Shown: positions 1 through 5,544, counted from the stretch's first letter. The stretch: 5,544 bases of DNA from Pseudomonadota bacterium (GCA_023419875.1 JAEZXM010000055.1:1-5544), one strand, 5' to 3'. Notes: generated by a model not told the origin, from the sequence alone. A program made the numbers and translations.

Positions 1-1296
1 GAGCACGTCCGCCTTGAGCGCGTTCCACGCCGCGTCTCGCGCGCCGCCGCCGGTGGCGCGCAGCTCGGTGAGCGCCAGGCCGGGGTGGAGCGCCCGGACC
101 GCGTCGCGGTACACGGCGTACTCGAGCGCGACGCCCTCGAGCAGGCTCCGGTAGAGCCGGGCGAGCCCGTGGTCGCGGGTGAGCCCGAACCAGGCGCCGC
201 GCATGTGCGGCGTGGAGGGCATCACCCGGCCCTCCATGTGAGGGATGAAGTATGGATCCTCGAGCCGCGGCTCGAGCGCGGCGATCTCGCCGCCGAGCCG
301 CCCGGCGACCTCGGCGAGCCCGCCCGCGCCGGCGCCGGCGAGCTGCTCCGCGAACCAGTTGAGGTTGAGCCCGCCGCCGTTGACGTACGCGTAGGGGTGC
401 CAGAGGCCCGGGACGGCCGAGCGGCCGCAGCCCATGATCCCCGCGGCGACGTCCGCGGCGAAGGAGGCGGTTGTGGCGGCGAAGACGGACGCGGTCCCGG
501 CCACGTCCACGCAGATCCCGGGCTCCACGGCGCCGCAGGCGAGGAACGAGGCAGCGGTGTCGCCCAGCCCCGCCGCGACGGGCGTGCCGGCGAGGAGGCC
601 GCTCTCGCGCGCCGCCTCCTCCGTCACCGCGCCGAGCCGGTCGAGCGGACGGAGGATGCGCGGGAGCTTCCGGACGTCCACCTCCAGCTCCGCGCACAGC
701 TCGTCGTCCCAGCGCCGGTCGGCGTTCCGGGCGAAGCCCGAGAAGTGCAGGTAGGTGTCGTCCACGAACGCGTCGGCGCCCGAGAGGCCGCAGAGCCTCA
801 TGGCGGCGTACCCGGCGGGCTGCACGAAGGCGGCGATCCGTGCCCAGACCTCGGGGCGCTCCGTCCGCCACCAGAGGATCTTCGGCCCGTGGTTGATCGA
901 CGGGACGTTGCCGGTCCGCTCCAGCACCGCGCGTCCCGCGCGGCGCTGCATGATCTCGATGTGCGGCGCGCAGCGCACGTCGAGCCAGGAATCGTAGGGC
1001 GTCACCGCGCGTCCGTCCGCTCCCACGCCGACGATGCCGGCCATCTGCCCGTCGAGGGCCAGCGCCGCCACGCGCCCGGGCGCCGCACGGACCTTCTCGA
1101 GGCAGGCGCGGACGGTGTGGAGCACCGAGGCGTACTGGCGTTCCGGATCCTCCTCCACCACGCCCGGCGCGGGCCGATGCAGGCGGGAGGGCTCGTCGGC
1201 CTCGGCCACGAGCGCGCCGTCGAGCGCGTGGAGCGCGGCGCGCGTGCCCTGGGTGCCGATGTCCACGCCGATGACGAGGTCGCCGTTCGTGGCCAT
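1..1296 (-). CDS. FGGY-family carbohydrate kinase (xylulokinase-like), C-terminus cut by window edge
   Basis: Predicted cytoplasmic ATP-dependent sugar kinase that phosphorylates a ketose or polyol. The 432 visible residues cover the N-terminal actin-like domain and most of the C-terminal one. Seen: the phosphate-binding motif GVDIGTQGTRA (10-20), DGQMAG (82-87; xylulokinases have SGQMHG), the substrate-region motif WLDVR (104-108), GLGDTAA (243-249) with D246 in the position of the family's catalytic Asp, and the adenosine-binding segment TGGGAR (415-420). Family members run to about 490-510 residues, so some 60-80 are missing beyond base 1. The start is set by GAGGAGG at 1308-1302, five bases before ATG. 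It lies 13 bp after the dehydrogenase stop, so it is the third gene of the operon. The motifs resemble xylulokinase more than glycerol kinase, but the substrate is not determined. The family call is firm, the specificity open. Confidence 0.93.
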   Translation of the reverse strand, partial: MATNGDLVIGVDIGTQGTRAALHALDGALVAEADEPSRLHRPAPGVVEEDPERQYASVLHTVRACLEKVRAAPGRVAALALDGQMAGIVGVGADGRAVTPYDSWLDVRCAPHIEIMQRRAGRAVLERTGNVPSINHGPKILWWRTERPEVWARIAAFVQPAGYAAMRLCGLSGADAFVDDTYLHFSGFARNADRRWDDELCAELEVDVRKLPRILRPLDRLGAVTEEAARESGLLAGTPVAAGLGDTAASFLACGAVEPGICVDVAGTASVFAATTASFAADVAAGIMGCGRSAVPGLWHPYAYVNGGGLNLNWFAEQLAGAGAGGLAEVAGRLGGEIAALEPRLEDPYFIPHMEGRVMPSTPHMRGAWFGLTRDHGLARLYRSLLEGVALEYAVYRDAVRALHPGLALTELRATGGGARDAAWNALKADVL

Positions 1297-1301
1297 GGAC
1301 G

Positions 1302-1308
1302 CCTCCTC
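1302..1308 (-). promoter_or_regulatory. Ribosome binding site of the FGGY kinase
   Basis: GAGGAGG reads on the minus strand from 1308 to 1302, five bases before the ATG at 1296. It is a near-ideal Shine-Dalgarno sequence in the 13-bp gap between the dehydrogenase stop (TAG, 1312-1310) and the kinase, and it fixes the kinase start. Confidence 0.8.
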
Positions 1309-1309
1309 G

Positions 1310-2341
1310 CTACGCGAGCACGAACCCCGACTTGAGCCCCTCGCCGCGCGCCGCCGCCGCGAAGGCCGCCGGCGCGTCTTCGAGGGCGTGGACGCCGGTG
1401 ACGATCGACCGGACCGAGAGCCGGCCGCCGGCCAGGAGCCGCAGGCAGCGCCGGTACTGGGCCAGGCTCTGCCGCGTCGTCCCGGTCACCGTGATCTGCT
1501 TGTAGTGGATGACGTTGGTGTCGAGCGGGACCGTCTCCTTTCCCGCGGGCAGTCCCCCGAAGAAGATCACCCGGGCGTCCCGCGCCGGGACCTGGAAGGC
1601 GAGCTGCTGCGTCGCGGCGCTGGACGCGGCGGTGACCACCACGTCGGCCCCCCGCCCCCCGGTGAGCTCGTACACCTGCTCCTTCGGCCGGCCGGGGCCG
1701 ACGAGGACGAAGGAGGGATCCTCGCGCTGGGCCACGGCGAGGCGCTCCTCGTTCAGGTCGTGGAGCATCACCAGGCCGGCGCCGGCCATCCGGTAGAGCT
1801 TCGCATGCAGCACGCCGATCGGGCCCGCGCCGATGATGAGCACCGCGTCGCCGGGCTGGAGCCGCGCGCGCTCGAACGAGGCGTAGACGCAGGAGAAGGG
1901 CTCGACCAGCGCCGCCTCGGCGAACGAGAGCCCCTCGGGGATCGGGCAGAGGTTGCCCTGGGCGACCGCACGGGCCGGCACGCGCACGTACTCGGCGAAG
2001 CCGCCGTCGTCGTGGATGCCGATCGCCCGGAGGTCGGGGCAGTGGTGGGTCTCGCCGGCGACGCACGCGTCGCAGGTGCCGCACCCGTAGTTCGGGGCCA
2101 CCGCCACCGCGGTGCCGCGCGTCACCCCGCGCACGTCGGCGGCGATCTCCTCCACCACGCCGGCCAGCTCGTGCCCCAGGGTGATGGGCAGCACCTTGGC
2201 GCCGTTCGCGAGCATCCGGACGTCCGTGCCACAGATGAGCGAGGCACGGACCTTGACCAGGGCCTCGCCTGCGCCGACGGCCGGTTCGGCGACCGTCTCC
2301 ACCCTGAGATCGTTCTTCGCGTGCAGCCGGGCGGCCTTCAT
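1310..2341 (-). CDS. Zinc-dependent medium-chain alcohol/polyol dehydrogenase
   Basis: A 343-residue MDR-superfamily dehydrogenase, full length for the family, predicted to oxidise a sugar-alcohol hydroxyl to a ketone (or the reverse) with NAD. Seen: catalytic-zinc ligands C37 (in CGTD), H57-E58 (GHE) and E147 (VEP); the four structural-zinc cysteines C87, C90, C93 and C101; the Rossmann motif GAGPIG (171-176); and D195 at the end of the next strand, which in this family favours NAD over NADP. The segment TNVIHYKQITVTG (275-287) is typical of the sorbitol/threonine/galactitol-phosphate dehydrogenase branch. Its ATG overlaps the upstream TGA (ATGA, 2341-2338), implying translational coupling, and GGAGG at 2352-2348 is a good ribosome binding site. 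The frame stays open up to 3055, but there it only shadows the upstream gene. Next to an FGGY kinase, a polyol-to-ketose role is the simplest inference; the substrate is unknown. Confidence 0.93.
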   Translation of the reverse strand: MKAARLHAKNDLRVETVAEPAVGAGEALVKVRASLICGTDVRMLANGAKVLPITLGHELAGVVEEIAADVRGVTRGTAVAVAPNYGCGTCDACVAGETHHCPDLRAIGIHDDGGFAEYVRVPARAVAQGNLCPIPEGLSFAEAALVEPFSCVYASFERARLQPGDAVLIIGAGPIGVLHAKLYRMAGAGLVMLHDLNEERLAVAQREDPSFVLVGPGRPKEQVYELTGGRGADVVVTAASSAATQQLAFQVPARDARVIFFGGLPAGKETVPLDTNVIHYKQITVTGTTRQSLAQYRRCLRLLAGGRLSVRSIVTGVHALEDAPAAFAAAARGEGLKSGFVLA

Positions 2342-3375
2342 CGCGCCCCTCCCGCCGGGATCTTCACCGGCGCCCCGCTCGCGATGGAGCGGTTGCCTGC
2401 GTTGACCGCCTTCACCGCCTCCAGGCCGTCGCGGCCCGAGGGGCTCGGCGGGAGGTCCTCCGCCACGGTCCGGACGAAGGCGCGGTCCTCCTCGAGGTAG
2501 GCGTCCGAGAAGAGATCGCGCCAGCTCTTCACCGCCGGCTGCACGAGCGTGGACCCGGGGCCGACCACGGTCAGGCTCGAGCTCTGGAGCGCGCCGACGA
2601 AGAGGACGCCCTTCGTCCCGAGCACCTCGAGGCGCGCGTCGTAGGCGTAGCCGACGCCCTGCGCGCCGTCGATCATTCCCTGCGCCCCCCCGCGGAACCG
2701 GACCGTCATCGCCACGTTGTCGTAGAAGTCGGGGAACGCGGCGCGCGCCTCGGGGCTGCGGTAGTTCCCGCCGATGGCGTACACCTCGGCGAAGTCGTCG
2801 CCGGCGAACCAGCGGAGGGTGTCGATGTCGTGGCTGTTCACCTCGGCGAGCGGTCCGTTGCTCTTCGTGATGTCGTACATCCACGGCTGCGGGATGCTCG
2901 GCCCCCGGGTCAGGGACTTCACGAGCACGAGATCGCCGATGACGCCCGAGTCGAGGGCCGCCTTGGCGGCCTGGAAGTCCTTGTGAAAGCGGCGCATGAA
3001 CCCGAGCTGGAGCTTCACCCCGGCGGCGTCGCAGGCGGCGATCATCGCCTCGCACTCGGCCGGGTCCATCGCCATCGGCTTCTCACACAGCACGTGCTTG
3101 CCCGCCTGAGCGGCGGCGACGACGATCTCCCGGTGGAAGGCGGTGGGCGTGACCACGACCACCGCCTGTACCGCGGGATCCGAGAGGGCCTGCCGGTAGT
3201 CGGCGAAGCCCTTCGCGAGCCCGAGCTCCGCGAGCGCGGCGGCGCGGGCGCCGTCCACGGGATCCACGACGACCTCGAGGCGGGCGCCCTCGACGCGGCT
3301 CGCGAAGTTCCGCGCGTGGATCATCCCGGCGCGGCCGGAGCCGATGACGGCGATTCCGAGCTTGGCTTTCGTCAT
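2338..3375 (-). CDS. Gfo/Idh/MocA-family NAD(P)-dependent oxidoreductase (inositol/sugar dehydrogenase-like)
   Basis: A 345-residue cytoplasmic oxidoreductase of normal length for the glucose-fructose oxidoreductase/inositol 2-dehydrogenase family, which oxidises a ring hydroxyl of a sugar or cyclitol. Seen: an N-terminal Rossmann fold with GSGRAG (12-17) and D38 ending the second strand (NAD preference inferred), the hallmark CEKP (97-100) with catalytic K99, and NSHDID (180-185), where H182 matches the catalytic histidine of B. subtilis inositol dehydrogenase (K97/D172/H176). The residue matching D172 is E178. The rest is the C-terminal alpha/beta substrate domain. It is the first gene of the minus-strand operon. 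The start at 3375 is the only plausible one, because an in-frame stop (TAA, 3390-3388) lies just upstream, yet no clear Shine-Dalgarno precedes it. Substrate not assignable; inositol, scyllo-inositol or an aldose are all possible. Confidence 0.93.
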   Translation of the reverse strand: MTKAKLGIAVIGSGRAGMIHARNFASRVEGARLEVVVDPVDGARAAALAELGLAKGFADYRQALSDPAVQAVVVVTPTAFHREIVVAAAQAGKHVLCEKPMAMDPAECEAMIAACDAAGVKLQLGFMRRFHKDFQAAKAALDSGVIGDLVLVKSLTRGPSIPQPWMYDITKSNGPLAEVNSHDIDTLRWFAGDDFAEVYAIGGNYRSPEARAAFPDFYDNVAMTVRFRGGAQGMIDGAQGVGYAYDARLEVLGTKGVLFVGALQSSSLTVVGPGSTLVQPAVKSWRDLFSDAYLEEDRAFVRTVAEDLPPSPSGRDGLEAVKAVNAGNRSIASGAPVKIPAGGAR

Positions 3376-3386
3376 GCGGTCTTGTC

Positions 3387-3392
3387 GTTATT
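3387..3392 (-). promoter_or_regulatory. Weak candidate -10 element for the oxidoreductase operon
   Basis: On the minus strand, 3392-3387 reads AATAAC, a 4/6 match to TATAAT. A transcript starting about 7 bases further on would carry a leader of only about 5 bases before the ATG at 3375. That would fit the missing Shine-Dalgarno. No good -35 hexamer lies at 16-18 bp spacing, so this is tentative. Confidence 0.2.
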
Positions 3393-3453
3393 CGTTCGGG
3401 TCTGGGGAATGCCGCTGCCGCAATGCCGCCAGGTGGTGGCGTCCCTGAACGAA
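3391..3453. repeat. Widely spaced inverted repeat, TTCGTTC-type arms
   Basis: The left arm at 3391-3400 reads TTCGTTCGGG. The right arm at 3453-3444, read on the minus strand, is TTCGTTCAGG, matching 9 of 10 bases. The arm centres are 53 bp apart, about five helical turns, so the two copies could be operator sites on the same face of the DNA. The left arm lies next to the oxidoreductase start, and the right arm is inside the dyad at 3444-3461. A role is inferred from position only. Confidence 0.4.
3408..3429 (+). repeat. Short direct repeat AATGCCGC
   Basis: AATGCCGC occurs at 3408-3415 and again at 3422-3429, with a further TGCCGC between them at 3416-3421. The second copy leads into an imperfect inverted repeat (3425-3430 against 3435-3440, one mismatch). 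This could be a regulator contact or chance in GC-rich DNA. Confidence 0.25.
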
Positions 3454-3461
3454 CGATCAGG
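3444..3461. promoter_or_regulatory. Candidate operator dyad (CCTGA-N8-TCAGG)
   Basis: There is a perfect 5-bp inverted repeat, CCTGA at 3444-3448 and TCAGG at 3457-3461, around an 8-bp centre. The size suits a dimeric helix-turn-helix repressor or activator. It lies about 40 bp upstream of the isomerase -10-like hexamer and about 70 bp upstream of the oxidoreductase start, so it could act on either unit. Confidence 0.35.
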
Positions 3462-3471
3462 AAAACGCCGT

Positions 3472-3479
3472 GTCGCGAC
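3472..3479. promoter_or_regulatory. Short perfect palindrome GTCGCGAC
   Basis: GTCGCGAC at 3472-3479 is an 8-bp perfect palindrome just upstream of the expected -35 position of the isomerase promoter. It is short enough to be chance in a GC-rich genome, and is listed only because of its position. Confidence 0.2.
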
Positions 3480-3492
3480 TATATCAACACGG

Positions 3493-3509
3493 TTCGATGC
3501 TATATTGAA
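3493..3509. promoter_or_regulatory. Candidate operator overlapping the isomerase -10
   Basis: The 17-bp imperfect dyad has half-sites TTCGAT (3493-3498) and ATTGAA (3504-3509), five of six positions symmetric, around GCTAT. It covers the -10-like hexamer, which is the classical place for a repressor to block RNA polymerase. In addition CTATAT occurs at 3479-3484 and 3500-3505, exactly 21 bp (two helical turns) apart. Confidence 0.35.
3501..3506 (+). promoter_or_regulatory. Candidate -10 element for the isomerase gene
   Basis: TATATT is a 5/6 match to the sigma-70 consensus TATAAT. It lies in the most AT-rich part of the window and would give a start point near 3513 and a leader of about 29 bases, long enough for the ribosome binding site. 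The -35 position (around 3478-3483) is a poor match, which would fit an activator-dependent promoter. Confidence 0.45.
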
Positions 3510-3529
3510 AGTCCTCGATGAGGCCCACC

Positions 3530-3536
3530 AGGGAGA
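3530..3536 (+). promoter_or_regulatory. Ribosome binding site of the isomerase, deciding its start
   Basis: AGGGAGA at 3530-3536 lies about six bases before ATG 3542. The other in-frame ATG at 3518 has no such element at a workable distance, and lies only a few bases after the predicted transcription start. This favours 3542. Confidence 0.65.
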
Positions 3537-3541
3537 CGGAA

Positions 3542-4855
3542 ATGAAGGCTCGGCTGCAACCCCTCTACTTCCGGTCCGGAATGGACGCGGAGTTCCGCGA
3601 GCAGCTCGCGAGGCTCACGGCGATGCTCGCCGACGTCGCGGAGATCCTCGAGCCCGCGCCGGTCGGGTCCGGGCTCCCCGCCGCCGACGCCGTCCTCTTT
3701 CCGCAGCTCGTCGGAGACGCCTTCAAGCAGCTCGCGGAGCTCCGGGTCATCCGGCTCCCGCTCCTGGTCATGACCTCCGAGTTCGCGACGGTCGCCATGT
3801 GGGACTGGGAGATCGTGAGCCTGCTCCGGGCCGAGGGCTCGCAGGTCTTCACGCCCTACGCGCCCGATCACGCGAAGGTGATCTGCCGCTCGCTCGCGGC
3901 GCGGCGCGAGCTCCACGGCGCCCGGTTCGTCGTGTTCCAGGACGATCCGGGCGAGGGGATGCAGGCGTCGATCTTCAAGCGCTTCTACTGGTGGGAGGAG
4001 GCCTGCACCGCGCGGATGCGCGAGGTGTTCGGGGTGGAGATCGAGAAGCGGAGCTTCAAGGCCCTGGGCGCGCGCGCGAAGGGGATCCCCGACGCCGCCG
4101 CCGACGAGGTCCTGAAGGCGCGGCCGTTCCCCACCGACGCATCCTCGCGCGCGCTCCGCGCGGCGGCCCGCTTCTACGTCGCCATCCGCGACGAGCTCGC
4201 GGGGGACCGGGCCGTGGTGGGCGCGGGCATCAACTGCCTCAACGAGTCTTTCCACTCCGACTCCACGCCGTGCCTCGCCTGGAGCTGGCTCTTCGAGGAC
4301 ACCGGGCTCCTCTGGGCGTGCGAGGCGGACACCATGTCGCTCCTCACGAAGCACGTCGTCCGGAGCGCCCTCCAGAGCGACGTGATGATGAGCAACGTCT
4401 ACCCGTTCCTCATGGGCATGGCGGCCCTCAAGCACGAGAAGATCGCCTCGTTCCCCGATGTTCCCGAGCCGGAGAACCACGCGCTCGTCGCGCACTGCGG
4501 CTACTTCGGGCTCCTCCCGCAGCGGATGGCGTCGGAATGGAAGCTCCGCCCCAAGGTGCTCGCGATCGTGAACGACGACGCCACCGCCATCGACGCCCGC
4601 CTCCCGGTGGGGCCGATCACGATGTCCAAGCTCGACCCGAAGCTCGAGCGGCTCCAGATCATCCCGGCCGTGCTCGAGTCCTACGTCGGCTATCCGGGCT
4701 CGGACTGCCGGAACGGCGGGCTGGTCAAGGTGCGCGACGGCCACGCACTCATGGAGCGGCTCTACTCGCACCACCAGATCTTCACCACCGGTGACCGGAG
4801 CGTCGAGCTGGCGATGGCGGCGCGGGCGTTCGGGCTGGGGGTGGAGCGGATCTGA
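3542..4855 (+). CDS. L-fucose isomerase-like ketol isomerase (FucI/AraA-related)
   Basis: A 437-residue protein resembling the L-fucose/L-arabinose isomerase superfamily, whose members interconvert aldoses and ketoses with a divalent metal, usually Mn. Seen: an N-terminal alpha/beta part with segments such as FPQLVGDAFKQLAEL (53-67) and PLLVMTSEF (73-81), the core GINCLNESFHSD (229-240), CEADTMSLLTKH (260-271), AHCGYF (317-322) and a C-terminal GLVKVRDGHALMERLYSHHQ (393-412). Candidate metal ligands are E235, E261 or D263, H318 and H410/H411, assigned by resemblance only. It is shorter than E. coli FucI (about 590) and AraA (about 500) but near the size of the broader FucI-related group. It is transcribed divergently from two dehydrogenases and a sugar kinase, which supports a sugar-catabolic role. 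An ATG eight codons upstream (3518) is in frame but lacks a ribosome binding site. The substrate is unknown, and a non-isomerase activity is not excluded. Confidence 0.85.
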   Translation: MKARLQPLYFRSGMDAEFREQLARLTAMLADVAEILEPAPVGSGLPAADAVLFPQLVGDAFKQLAELRVIRLPLLVMTSEFATVAMWDWEIVSLLRAEGSQVFTPYAPDHAKVICRSLAARRELHGARFVVFQDDPGEGMQASIFKRFYWWEEACTARMREVFGVEIEKRSFKALGARAKGIPDAAADEVLKARPFPTDASSRALRAAARFYVAIRDELAGDRAVVGAGINCLNESFHSDSTPCLAWSWLFEDTGLLWACEADTMSLLTKHVVRSALQSDVMMSNVYPFLMGMAALKHEKIASFPDVPEPENHALVAHCGYFGLLPQRMASEWKLRPKVLAIVNDDATAIDARLPVGPITMSKLDPKLERLQIIPAVLESYVGYPGSDCRNGGLVKVRDGHALMERLYSHHQIFTTGDRSVELAMAARAFGLGVERI

Positions 4856-4891
4856 GTGGACGGGCGGGGCGGCACGCCAGGGGGAGAGGCT
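4856..4891. other. Convergent 36-bp gap without a clear terminator
   Basis: The isomerase and the histidine kinase end tail to tail across 36 bp of G-rich DNA. The best hairpin is a 4-bp stem (GGCG 4868-4871 with CGCC 4875-4878) with no T-tract, too weak to call an intrinsic terminator. Termination here is likely Rho-dependent, or the transcripts overlap. Confidence 0.4.
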
Positions 4892-5544
4892 TCACCCCAC
4901 CCCGACGCGGAGCCCGTTCTCGCCGCCGAGCAGGCTGCGGACCTCGGCGAGCAGGTCGCTGCGGCCGAAGGGCTTGGCGAGGAGGCGGTACTCGCCTGCC
5001 AGGATGCGCCGGCGGACCCCCTCGTCGTCGGAGAACGCCGAGCAGACGAGGATCCGTCCCTCGGGGTGGCGCTCGCGGAAGGTGGCGAGGACCTCGCCCA
5101 CGGTCGCGCCCGGCATCACCACGTCGGTGACGAGCAGGTCGATCCGGCTCAGCTCCTCGATCGCCCGCATCGCCTGGGTGCCGTCCGCGACCTCGCTCAC
5201 CTCGTGCCCGTCCTCGGCGAGCGCAGTGCAGACGGCGGCGCGGACCCGGATGTCGTCCTCGGCCACGAGCACGCGGGATTTCTTCGGCTGCGCCGCGATC
5301 CCGGTGGGGAGCGCGGGCGCGGCGCCGGGGAGGACGATGGTGAAGGTGGTGCCCGCGCCCGGACGCGAGCGGACGTGCACCTCGCCGCCGCCAGCCTCGA
5401 CGGTCGCCTTGACCGCTGCGAGGCCGAAGCTCGCCCCGGTCCACGGCGCGACGCTCAGGGTCGGCTCGAACGCGCGGCGGCGCTCCTCGGCGTCCATGCC
5501 GTGGCCGGTGTCGGACACCTCCACGATCGCGGCGGGCGGAGGAG
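4892..5544 (-). CDS. Hybrid sensor histidine kinase, C-terminal part (HATPase + receiver), N-terminus beyond the window
   Basis: The open frame enters from the right edge and ends at TGA 4894-4892. About 217 residues are visible. First comes the end of a HATPase_c ATP-binding domain: the G1 box DTGHGM (5512-5495), FEP (5470-5462) and a C-terminal GAGTTFTIVLP strand. After a short Pro/Ala linker follows a complete receiver domain: acidic pair D-D (5257-5252), phospho-acceptor Asp in LVTDVVMPG (codon 5125-5123), the Ser of VCSAF, and the conserved Lys of AKPF (codon 4975-4973). The order kinase then receiver is that of hybrid kinases that relay phosphate through a C-terminal REC. The GTG at 5524 is an internal Val codon, not the start, because coding continues to the edge. 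The usual GTGLGL G2 box reads GASFGL. Sensor domains, the H box and the N box are outside, so the signal is unknown. No link to the sugar genes is evident. Confidence 0.88.
   Translation of the reverse strand, partial: PPPAAIVEVSDTGHGMDAEERRRAFEPTLSVAPWTGASFGLAAVKATVEAGGGEVHVRSRPGAGTTFTIVLPGAAPALPTGIAAQPKKSRVLVAEDDIRVRAAVCTALAEDGHEVSEVADGTQAMRAIEELSRIDLLVTDVVMPGATVGEVLATFRERHPEGRILVCSAFSDDEGVRRRILAGEYRLLAKPFGRSDLLAEVRSLLGGENGLRVGVG

Larger units (their letters stand above)
3376..3541. promoter_or_regulatory. Divergent intergenic control region between the oxidoreductase operon and the isomerase
   Basis: This is the only substantial non-coding stretch (166 bp). It is visibly richer in A/T than the flanking genes, especially 3478-3510. 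Both transcription units must start here. Inside are a -10-like hexamer, dyad symmetries at 3444-3461, 3472-3479 and 3493-3509, an inverted pair of TTCGTTC arms, paired CTATAT elements and AATGCCGC repeats. A single regulator acting on both directions is a natural inference for a catabolic cluster, but no regulator gene is visible in the window. Confidence 0.75.

Noticed and set aside
85..1335. Long plus-strand open frame (416 codons) opposite the FGGY kinase
   Set aside because: Its product is low-complexity Arg/Gly/Ala/Glu-rich with no family motif, while the minus strand encodes a clear kinase. Such frames arise because G/C third positions remove stops on the other strand.
1034..2500. Plus-strand open frame of 488 codons across the kinase/dehydrogenase junction
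   Set aside because: It is antisense to two confirmed genes, has biased composition and no recognisable domain.
2342..3055. Upstream extension of the dehydrogenase frame to an earlier start, giving 581 residues
   Set aside because: The added part is Arg/Pro/Gly-rich and only shadows the Gfo/Idh/MocA gene in another frame. The ATG at 2341 has a ribosome binding site, an ATGA junction and a standard MDR N-terminus.
3518..3541. Alternative isomerase start at the ATG 3518
   Set aside because: No ribosome binding site, too close to the predicted transcription start, and the extra residues (MRPTRETE) add nothing recognisable; 3542 has AGGGAGA at good spacing.
3500..4774. Minus-strand 424-codon frame opposite the isomerase
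   Set aside because: His/Arg/Glu-rich mirror translation of the isomerase with no motif of its own; it would also run into the divergent promoter.
2830..4794. Plus-strand 654-codon frame crossing the divergent spacer
   Set aside because: It runs antisense to one real gene and out of frame through another, with no domain similarity; an artefact of high GC.
4866..4880. Possible intrinsic terminator between the convergent genes
   Set aside because: Only a 4-bp stem with a 3-base loop and no T-run on either strand.
4782..5444. Second minus-strand frame over the histidine kinase region
   Set aside because: Arg/Pro/Gly-rich shadow of the kinase/receiver frame, which carries all the conserved motifs.

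Overview
The window is uniformly GC-rich. Nearly every base is used by five protein genes, and only one sizeable non-coding stretch exists (3376-3541). Very strong G/C third-position bias, tight operon packing and the end of a hybrid sensor histidine kinase suggest a high-GC proteobacterium or myxobacterium (an Anaeromyxobacter-like genome would fit). No marker gene is present, so this taxonomic reading is a weak inference.

Layout. A minus-strand operon runs from 3375 down to the left edge. It reads, in order of transcription: a Gfo/Idh/MocA-type NAD(P)-dependent oxidoreductase (3375-2338), a zinc-dependent medium-chain alcohol/polyol dehydrogenase (2341-1310, ATGA overlap with the gene before it), and an FGGY carbohydrate kinase (1296 to beyond base 1, C-terminus cut off). 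A 166-bp, comparatively AT-rich divergent spacer (3376-3541) holds a -10-like element, several dyad and direct repeats and the ribosome binding site of the next gene. On the plus strand, 3542-4855 encodes a FucI/AraA-like ketol isomerase of the L-fucose isomerase-related group. It is followed after only 36 bp, tail to tail, by the C-terminal part of a hybrid histidine kinase (HATPase plus receiver) on the minus strand (5544-4892), whose N-terminus lies outside the window.

How the genes may work together. Two sugar/polyol dehydrogenases, an aldose-ketose isomerase and a ketose-type kinase, transcribed from one shared regulatory region, look like a catabolic module for an uncommon sugar, polyol or cyclitol. 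Oxidation and/or isomerisation would give a ketose, which the FGGY kinase traps as a phosphate. The substrate cannot be read from the sequence. No transporter, aldolase or transcription factor is inside the window; they may lie past the left edge, downstream of the kinase. The sensor kinase is probably an unrelated neighbour.

I see no tRNA, rRNA, CRISPR array, insertion sequence or other mobile element. The most interesting points are the unassigned enzyme combination, the structured divergent control region and the unusual ATP-lid/G2 region of the histidine kinase.
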